Positions 59,006-64,000 of a stretch of DNA of 64,000 bases are shown here, piece after piece. Positions within the stretch are counted from its first letter, which is position 1. Every line of letters begins with the position of its first letter. The notes below the pieces were generated by a model, which worked only from the letters and a program-made list of their open reading frames with translations, was not told the origin of the DNA and did no database searches. Source of the stretch: Streptomyces glomeratus (GTDB lineage: Bacteria > Actinomycetota > Actinomycetes > Streptomycetales > Streptomycetaceae). The stretch is from positions 24,369 to 88,368 of the forward strand of contig NZ_JAKEEB010000030.1 in assembly GCF_021462825.1 (NCBI RefSeq), given 5' to 3'. A program made the position numbers and the translations under genes.

Positions 59006-59682
59006 CCCGAGTGCTCGTCGTCGAGGACGAGGAGTCCTTCTCCGACGCCCTGTCCTACATGCTCCGCAAGGAGGGCTTCGAGGTCGCCATCGCGACCACC
59101 GGGCCCGACGGTCTCGACGAGTTCGAGCGCAACGGCGCCGATCTCGTCCTGCTCGACCTGATGCTGCCCGGTCTGCCCGGCACGGAGGTCTGCCGCCAGC
59201 TGCGAGGCCGCTCCAACGTCCCGGTGATCATGGTGACCGCCAAGGACAGCGAGATCGACAAGGTGGTCGGCCTGGAGATAGGGGCCGACGACTACGTCAC
59301 CAAGCCGTTCTCCTCGCGCGAGCTTGTCGCCCGCATCCGGGCCGTCCTGCGCCGCCGCGGCGAGCCGGAGGAGGTGACGCCGGCCGCGCTGGAGGCCGGG
59401 CCGGTGCGCATGGACGTCGACCGCCACGTGGTCACGGTCTCCGGCTCGAAGGTCGACCTGCCGCTGAAGGAGTTCGACCTCCTGGAGATGCTGCTGCGCA
59501 ACGCGGGCCGCGTCCTGACCCGTATGCAGCTGATCGACCGCGTCTGGGGCGCCGACTACGTGGGCGACACCAAGACCCTGGACGTCCATGTCAAGCGGCT
59601 GCGCGCCAAGATCGAGCCGGACCCGGGCGCCCCGCGCTACCTGGTCACGGTCCGGGGCCTCGGCTACAAGTTCGAGCCGTAA
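59002..59682 (+). CDS. phoP: phosphate response regulator PhoP (RegX3-like)
   Basis: This 226-residue OmpR-family regulator has a receiver with VVEDEES pocket and phospho-acceptor Asp52 (LVLLDLMLPG), and a winged-helix output domain with LPLKEFDLLEMLLRNAGRV and TKTLDVHVKRLRAKIE. PhoP controls phosphate scavenging and represses many antibiotic pathways in Streptomyces. The GTG at 59002 overlaps the kinase stop. A hairpin terminator follows the stop. Confidence 0.97.
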   Translation: MTRVLVVEDEESFSDALSYMLRKEGFEVAIATTGPDGLDEFERNGADLVLLDLMLPGLPGTEVCRQLRGRSNVPVIMVTAKDSEIDKVVGLEIGADDYVTKPFSSRELVARIRAVLRRRGEPEEVTPAALEAGPVRMDVDRHVVTVSGSKVDLPLKEFDLLEMLLRNAGRVLTRMQLIDRVWGADYVGDTKTLDVHVKRLRAKIEPDPGAPRYLVTVRGLGYKFEP

Positions 59683-59700
59683 GCCGGCCCTCTGCACGAG

Positions 59701-59734
59701 GAAGGGCGGCACCCCTGGTGGGGTGCCGCCCTTC
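59701..59734. terminator. terminator after phoP
   Basis: GAAGGGCGGCACCCC and its exact complement form a 15-bp stem with loop TGGT between phoP and the convergent lipoprotein gene. Confidence 0.9.
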
Positions 59735-59785
59735 GCGCGTCGGGAGGTGCCGGCAGACGGACGGGGCCTCGGCCCCGCCCGTGCG

Positions 59786-60445
59786 TCAGTGGCCGGCGGA
59801 GGCGGACTCGGTCGCCGTCGCCTTCGACGACGCCTTGTCCGGGGTGCCGGACGAGCCCGCCGCGGGCGAGCCCGACGCCGACTTCGAGGGCTTGGGGCTC
59901 GTGCTCTGCGCGGGCGAGGCGCTCGGCGTCGGGATGTTGCTCGGGCCCCACTTGCTGAAGTAGCTCTCGGCCGGCACGACGAACGCCCGCAGGCTCACAT
60001 CGCCGGTCTTGCTGAAGCTGAAGGTGATCTTCTGCGCATTGCCGTTCTGGACGGCGGCGCCCGGGTTGTCCAGGACGGCGGAGACCTGGTTCTTGCCGCC
60101 GATGACGACGGAGCCGTGGGCCGGGACGGTCACCTTGCCCTTGCCCTTGGCGGGGGAGAGGGAGGCGGTGCCGTCGCCGTCCACGCTGATCGAGTCCAGC
60201 GTCTGGTCGGTGTTGCCGGCGTTGAAGACGGTCGCCGAGATCACCGCGGGGCCCGTGGCCTTCGGGTCGGGCTGGGTGATGACGAGAGCGTTCTGGACCT
60301 TGATGTCGCCGAGGCTGGTCGCGGCGTTGTCCGGCTTGATCTCGAGCGTCTGGCTGTCGTTGCCGGCGCCGCATGCGGCGAGCGAGGCGATCGAGAACGC
60401 GATGGCGGCGGCGGCGAGGGCGCCGCGTCGAAGGCTGCTGCTCAC
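59786..60445 (-). CDS. DUF461-type lipoprotein
   Basis: This 219-residue exported lipoprotein has a signal peptide with lipobox LAAC at residues 22-25. A beta-sandwich domain follows (IKVQNALVITQPD, GPAVISATVFNAGNTDQTLDSI, GSVVIGGKNQVSAVLDN), related to copper-chaperone-like DUF461 proteins but lacking an obvious Met/His copper site. It ends with a Ser/Ala/Pro-rich disordered tail from about residue 170. It probably sits on the outer face of the membrane. It converges with phoP. Confidence 0.88.
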   Translation of the reverse strand: MSSSLRRGALAAAAIAFSIASLAACGAGNDSQTLEIKPDNAATSLGDIKVQNALVITQPDPKATGPAVISATVFNAGNTDQTLDSISVDGDGTASLSPAKGKGKVTVPAHGSVVIGGKNQVSAVLDNPGAAVQNGNAQKITFSFSKTGDVSLRAFVVPAESYFSKWGPSNIPTPSASPAQSTSPKPSKSASGSPAAGSSGTPDKASSKATATESASAGH

Positions 60446-61125
60446 GGCGGCGGCAACTCCTTGAACGTGGGCGGAGCAGGGCGACTCCCTGATAAAGCCG
60501 CCCTAAGTGTCTGTCAGCGGGCTTAGGTTACCGAGCCGTTCCCCGGCCGCCTCACCCGACCCTCCCCAAGGCCCCGACTTCGTTCGGTATAGGCGGGTAC
60601 GAACGGTCCCCGGAGGGCGGCGCGCCGGTCCTCGGGGATACGCCAGGGCCGGGGGAATACGGCCAGGGCCCCGGGGGCCGCCTCCCGGGCCCGCCCTGAA
60701 CCGCCGCCTGCCAGGCCGTTCCCATCAGCTCCATCAGCCCCATCAGCCCCTTTGACCTCTGCTTGGCCTGTCATTCACATAACCGTCCGGGTTCCGTTCG
60801 GGGATTTCCCGAGGAATGCATGGCGGTGCCGAAAATCGATCAAGAGGACAACACCCAGGGATCGGCGCCCGCCTTGATCAATTCCGGATTCGGCTCGTAG
60901 GCGACGACAGGCACCGAACGGAGTAGCGGAACTCGAAGGCTTGGAGCCGGACAAACAGGGACGTTTAGGCCCTGGTCGGAGGGCTCCGGCGCGTGTAACG
61001 TACGGGTTTCCCCCTGCCCGCAGAGCCGCTCCGACCTGCGAATACCCCCTTCCGCTCCCCCCTCGAAGCACGTTCGTGTCGCGGTTGTCAAGCCCCGAGA
61101 TATGCCCTGACCTGCGAAAACGCCA
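60446..61125. other. 680-bp region upstream of carD without a supported gene
   Basis: It holds the lipoprotein promoter near 60446-60520 and no coding frame with clear start and bias. A short - strand frame ending at 60840 (VPVVAYEPNPELIKAGADPW) was noted but has no ribosome site. A small RNA or 5' leader could be encoded here; the sequence alone does not show one. Confidence 0.5.
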
Positions 61126-61154
61126 TTCAGAAGACGCGGTTTCCGTGTTACCCT
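61126..61154 (+). promoter_or_regulatory. carD promoter
   Basis: TTCAGA (61126-61131), 17-bp spacer, TACCCT (61149-61154), 28 bp before the carD ATG, which has GGAAGGGG upstream. Confidence 0.55.
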
Positions 61155-61182
61155 GGATAGCCACGGAAGGGGTACCTGTCAC

Positions 61183-61665
61183 ATGACGTTCAAGGTTGGC
61201 GACACCGTGGTCTATCCCCATCACGGGGCCGCGCTGATCGAGGCCATCGAAACTCGCCAGATCAAAGGCGTGGACAAGACCTACTTGGTGCTGAAGGTCG
61301 CGCAGGGCGACCTGACGGTGCGTGTGCCAGCGGACAATGCGGAGTTCGTCGGCGTGCGTGATGTGGTCGGTCAGGACGGACTGGACCGGGTCTTCGAGGT
61401 GCTGCGCGCGCCGTACGCCGAGGAGCCCACGAACTGGTCGCGTCGCTACAAGGCAAATCTGGAGAAGCTCGCCTCCGGCGATGTCATCAAGGTCGCGGAA
61501 GTCGTGCGTGACCTGTGGCGCCGCGAGCGCGAGCGCGGACTGTCCGCGGGTGAGAAGCGGATGCTCGCCAAGGCCCGGCAGATTCTGGTGAGCGAGCTGG
61601 CCCTCGCGGAGAACACGAACGAGGACAAGGCCGAGGCACTGCTCGACGAGGTCCTCGCGTCCTGA
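61183..61665 (+). CDS. carD: RNA polymerase-binding transcription factor CarD
   Basis: CarD binds the RNA polymerase beta subunit and stabilises open promoter complexes, with a large effect on rRNA transcription. The 160-residue product has an N-terminal RNA-polymerase-interacting domain (VGDTVVYPHHGAALIEAIE, LTVRVPADN) and a helical C-terminal DNA-binding domain. Trp85 (EPTNWSRRYKANLEKL) is at the position of the conserved Trp that wedges the promoter bubble. The order carD-ispD-ispF is conserved in actinobacteria. Confidence 0.97.
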   Translation: MTFKVGDTVVYPHHGAALIEAIETRQIKGVDKTYLVLKVAQGDLTVRVPADNAEFVGVRDVVGQDGLDRVFEVLRAPYAEEPTNWSRRYKANLEKLASGDVIKVAEVVRDLWRRERERGLSAGEKRMLAKARQILVSELALAENTNEDKAEALLDEVLAS

Positions 61666-61951
61666 CGCCCCCATCTCACATGCCGCGGTGCCCGATGACG
61701 CAGTAGCTGTCGCCGGGCGCTGCGGCATGTTCATGCCCGGAGGCAGTGGCGGTACGTCGTGCCCGAAGGCCTGTCCGAGGTGTGGCGCCCTGCCCGGATG
61801 TCGTACGTCCGGGGGAAACCCGGATACTTGGCGTGCCGGGCCCGGGCAGCTGGCTCGACCAGAGGTCACGGAAGGGTCCGGTCAAGGCGTCGCGCCCGGC
61901 ACGGTGTGGCCATACCCATTCCTGCCGAGCACACAAACCTGACAGGAACCG

Positions 61952-62797
61952 ATGTCTGACGATTCGCGCCCTTCACTCCCCGGAGTCCCCTCCCAGGCTC
62001 TCGGCTCGTCCCCCACTCTCGGCTCCTCCCCCGCTCTCGGCCCCGCCCGAGCGGGGGGACCCCAACGACCGGGTGCGACCCGCATCGCCGCGGTGATTCC
62101 GGCCGCCGGCCGGGGAGTTCGCCTCGGTCCGGGTGCCCCCAAGGCACTGCGCGCACTGAACGGCACCCCCATGCTCGTCCACGCGGTGCGCGCGATGGCC
62201 GCGTCCCGCGCCGTCTCCCTGGTGATCGTCGTGGCCCCGCCGGACGGCGCCGCGGAGGTCAAGTCGCTGCTGGACGCGCACGCGCTGCCCGAGAGGACGG
62301 ACTTCCTGGTCGTCCCCGGCGGCGACACACGCCAGGAGTCCGTGAAGCTCGGCCTCGACGCGCTGCCGCCGGAGTACGAGATCGTCCTCGTCCACGACGC
62401 GGCCCGCCCGCTCGTTCCGGTGGACACGGTGGACACGGTGATCGAGGCCGTACGGGAAGGCGCGCCGGCCGTGGTGCCGGCGCTGCCGCTCGCCGACACG
62501 GTCAAGGAGGTCGAACCCGCCGACACGCCCGGCGAGCCGGAACCGGTCGTCGCGACCCCGCAGCGAGCCCGGCTGCGCGCGGTGCAGACCCCCCAGGGCT
62601 TCGACCGCGCCACGCTGGCGCGGGCGCACGAGACGGTGACGGACAACGTCACGGACGACGCCGGCTTGGTGGAGCAGCTGGGGCTGCCGGTCGTGGTGGT
62701 GCCCGGCCACGAGGAGGCCTTCAAGGTGACGCGGCCCCTGGACCTGGTGCTCGCGGAGGCGGTGCTGGCGCGCAGGAGGCTGAACGATGGCTTCTGA
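61952..62797 (+). CDS. ispD: 2-C-methyl-D-erythritol 4-phosphate cytidylyltransferase
   Basis: IspD forms CDP-methylerythritol from methylerythritol phosphate and CTP in the non-mevalonate isoprenoid pathway. The 281-residue protein has the nucleotide motif IPAAGRGVRLGPGAPKAL, VHDAARPLVP and the Thr/Lys region TPQGFDRATL. The first 42 residues are a Gly/Ser/Pro-rich extension not needed by the family. It is encoded in part by the same palindromic repeat as found in the CHAD gene. The ATG at 61952 has AGGA upstream. ispF overlaps its end by 11 bp. Confidence 0.96.
   Translation: MSDDSRPSLPGVPSQALGSSPTLGSSPALGPARAGGPQRPGATRIAAVIPAAGRGVRLGPGAPKALRALNGTPMLVHAVRAMAASRAVSLVIVVAPPDGAAEVKSLLDAHALPERTDFLVVPGGDTRQESVKLGLDALPPEYEIVLVHDAARPLVPVDTVDTVIEAVREGAPAVVPALPLADTVKEVEPADTPGEPEPVVATPQRARLRAVQTPQGFDRATLARAHETVTDNVTDDAGLVEQLGLPVVVVPGHEEAFKVTRPLDLVLAEAVLARRRLNDGF
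62016..62063. repeat. intragenic palindromic repeat, copy in ispD
   Basis: CCCCCGCTCTCGG and CGAGCGGGGGGACCCCA form the two halves, similar to 421-470. It encodes part of the dispensable N-terminal extension of IspD. A shorter partial copy (CTCGGCTCGTCCCCCACTC) precedes it at about 61999. Confidence 0.6.
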
Positions 62798-63281
62798 GGC
62801 GCAGCTGTTGCCGCAGGTGGGCATCGGCACCGACATCCACGCCTTCGAGGAGGGGCGGGAGCTGTGGTGCGCGGGCCTGAAGTGGGAGGGCGAGGGACCG
62901 GGCCTCGCGGGCCACTCGGATGCGGACGTGGTCGCGCACGCCGCGTGCAACGCGCTGTTCTCCGCGGCCGGACTCGGCGATCTGGGACAGCACTTCGGTA
63001 CGGGCCGCCCCGAGTGGTCGGGCGCGTCGGGCGTCACGCTCCTGACGGAGGCGGCGCGGATCGTCCGCTCGGCGGGGTTCCGGATCGGGAACATCGCGGT
63101 GCAGGTCGTCGGGCCCCGCCCGAAGATCGGCAAGCGCCGTGACGAGGCGCAGAAGATCCTCTCCGAGGCGGTGGGCGCGCCCGTCTCGGTCTCGGGAGCG
63201 ACGACGGACGGCCTCGGCTTCCCGGGGCGCGAAGAAGGGCTGATGGCGGTGGCGACGGCGCTTGTGGTGCGGGTGGGCTGA
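62787..63281 (+). CDS. ispF: 2-C-methyl-D-erythritol 2,4-cyclodiphosphate synthase
   Basis: IspF cyclises CDP-ME 2-phosphate to ME-cyclodiphosphate, two steps after IspD. The 164-residue product has metal ligands Asp16 and His18 (GIGTDIHAF) and His51 (HSDADVVAHA), the GLGDLGQHF loop, and the CMP-binding end GATTDGLGFPGREEGLMAVA. It starts inside the ispD gene (ATG 62787). A degenerate copy of its last 36 bp lies 77 bp downstream. Confidence 0.97.
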   Translation: MASEAQLLPQVGIGTDIHAFEEGRELWCAGLKWEGEGPGLAGHSDADVVAHAACNALFSAAGLGDLGQHFGTGRPEWSGASGVTLLTEAARIVRSAGFRIGNIAVQVVGPRPKIGKRRDEAQKILSEAVGAPVSVSGATTDGLGFPGREEGLMAVATALVVRVG

Positions 63282-63320
63282 GGGCGGTAGCGGCGCCGCC
63301 CGTGCCGGGGGCGAGCCGCG

Positions 63321-63356
63321 GGCGGTGGCGACCGCGCCCGTGGTGCGGGTGAGCCC
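63321..63356 (+). repeat. partial duplicate of ispF 3' end
   Basis: GGCGGTGGCGACCGCGCC and GTGGTGCGGGTG copy the last 36 bp of ispF (63244-63279) with a few changes, lying in the ispF-oxidoreductase gap. Confidence 0.65.
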
Positions 63357-63412
63357 GGAGCGTGCGAGGGTACCCGGGGAGTCACCAGTGACCCAGGTCC
63401 CGGAGGTGCCCC

Positions 63413-63820
63413 ATGCCAGCCGCCGTCCTGTCCGACCGGCTCAAGTCCCTGCTCGACCGCCCCGTCTTCATCGTCCTCGGCACGATCCAGCCCGACGGCA
63501 GCCCGCAGCTGTCACCGGTGTGGGTCAAGCGGGATGGTGATCACCTCCTCGTCTCCACCACCGTCGACCGGCGCAAGAAGAAGAACCTGGACCGCGACCC
63601 CCGGGTGAGCGTCGTCGTCCAGGACCCCGACTCACCGTACGAGTACGCGGAGATCAGGGGTGCCGCGGAGCTGTCGGCGGAGGGCGCGCGTGAACTCATC
63701 GACGAGCTGTCGCTGAAGTACACCGGCAAGAAGTACGCGGAGTTCAACCCCGCCTCGGTCCAGGACGCGGAGCGGGTGGTGGTACGGATCGTGCCGCGGA
63801 AGGTGGCCGGGGTGCTGTGA
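63413..63820 (+). CDS. PPOX-class F420-dependent oxidoreductase-like protein
   Basis: This 135-residue split-beta-barrel protein has VFIVLGTIQPDGSPQLSPVWVKRDGDHLLVST, DPRVSVVVQDPDSPYEYAEIRG and KYTGKKYAEF, matching the TIGR03618-type F420-binding PPOX-class enzymes common in actinobacteria. It likely uses deazaflavin F420 or flavin to reduce an unknown substrate. The ATG at 63413 has GGAGG upstream at 63400. It stands between ispF and cysS, in the same direction. Confidence 0.9.
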   Translation: MPAAVLSDRLKSLLDRPVFIVLGTIQPDGSPQLSPVWVKRDGDHLLVSTTVDRRKKKNLDRDPRVSVVVQDPDSPYEYAEIRGAAELSAEGARELIDELSLKYTGKKYAEFNPASVQDAERVVVRIVPRKVAGVL

Positions 63821-63917
63821 CCGCGGGCGCCCGGCGCGCTTGAGGTTCGTCACGAATGCGTGGCCCCCGGCGGCAAGGGGCGCGAGGCAGTCCCCGCGGC
63901 CCACTACCCTGGAGCAC

Positions 63918-64000
63918 GTGACTATTCGCCTGTACGACACCAGCGCCCGGCAGATTCGTGACTTCGCCCCGCTCCGGCCGGGTTGTGTCTCGATCTACCT
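63918..64000 (+). CDS. cysS: cysteinyl-tRNA synthetase (5' end only)
   Basis: The first 27 codons from the GTG at 63918 read MTIRLYDTSARQIRDF, then LRPGCVSIYL, matching the start of CysS, including the Cys of the zinc site (PGCVSIY region). It follows IspF in actinobacterial gene order. TACCCT (63905-63910) lies 7 nt before the start, and GGAG is also present, so it may be leaderless. The gene continues beyond the window. Confidence 0.9.
   Translation, partial: MTIRLYDTSARQIRDFAPLRPGCVSIY

Noticed and set aside
60840..60920. Short - strand peptide ending near PNPELIKAGADPW
   Set aside because: No ribosome site or start context and no supporting neighbour; kept only as a note in the region entry.

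Overview
This window is chromosomal DNA from a Streptomyces. The DNA is very GC-rich with strong third-position GC bias, it encodes mycothiol synthesis genes (mshA, mshD), and it carries GlnR, Nur, RsiG, CarD and a PhoR/PhoP pair. From memory, gene order follows the S. coelicolor core segment around SCO4144-SCO4235 closely. No rRNA, tRNA, insertion sequence, prophage or CRISPR array was found.

Layout. 1-2.9 kb: a CHAD-domain gene overlapping polyphosphate kinase. 3.4-7.9 kb: a five-gene, translationally coupled operon of an ECF sigma factor, a zinc-finger membrane protein, an ABC ATPase, a permease and a membrane protein. 8-15.3 kb: mshD, then a secretion-stress block (CssS/CssR-type two-component system, a small hypothetical protein, an HtrA-like protease, and a divergent secreted trypsin with FG-GAP repeats). 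15.4-23.6 kb: a LacI regulator, glnR, a hydrolase, a MoaD-like protein, a Gln-rich membrane protein, and a sulfur operon (cysteine-containing leader peptide, rhodanese, DUF1416, DsrE). 23.6-28.7 kb: an XRE/DUF397 module, nitrobindin, nur, ygfZ, dtd and rsiG. 28.8-31.5 kb: an asparaginase and a GNAT gene separated by a 60-bp tandem repeat. 31.5-37 kb: a duplicated GntR-HAD unit, one copy with a decayed GntR gene, followed by a protein with two fused aminoglycoside-phosphotransferase-like domains. 37-44.5 kb: an XRE regulator, HbhA-like and DUF2516 genes, a receiver-PP2C phosphatase, NlpC/P60, a methyltransferase, mshA and a YbjN gene. 44.7-49.3 kb: a Tat-exported pectate-lyase-like protein, a TetR regulator with two identical operators, a cupin and an MFS exporter. 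49.5 kb: gpmA. 50.3-56.6 kb: the most variable part, with a secreted Ig-repeat protein, a septum-formation-family protein, the stub of a LAETG-anchored protein, and a metal-handling neighbourhood (DUF1326, DUF2182, DUF4242 and a 50-residue Cys-rich peptide). 56.8-60.4 kb: phoU divergent from phoR-phoP with a PHO box, then a lipoprotein. 61.2-64 kb: carD, ispD, ispF, an F420 oxidoreductase-like gene, and the start of cysS.

The most promising unexplained items are the Cys-rich small gene and its metal-linked neighbours, the duplicated GntR-HAD unit with its double phosphotransferase partner, the 60-bp minisatellite, the cysteine-containing leader peptide, and 11-bp-spaced direct repeats in front of the HtrA gene. 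About ten genes have a TANNNT box 6-7 nt before the start codon, which suggests leaderless transcription.
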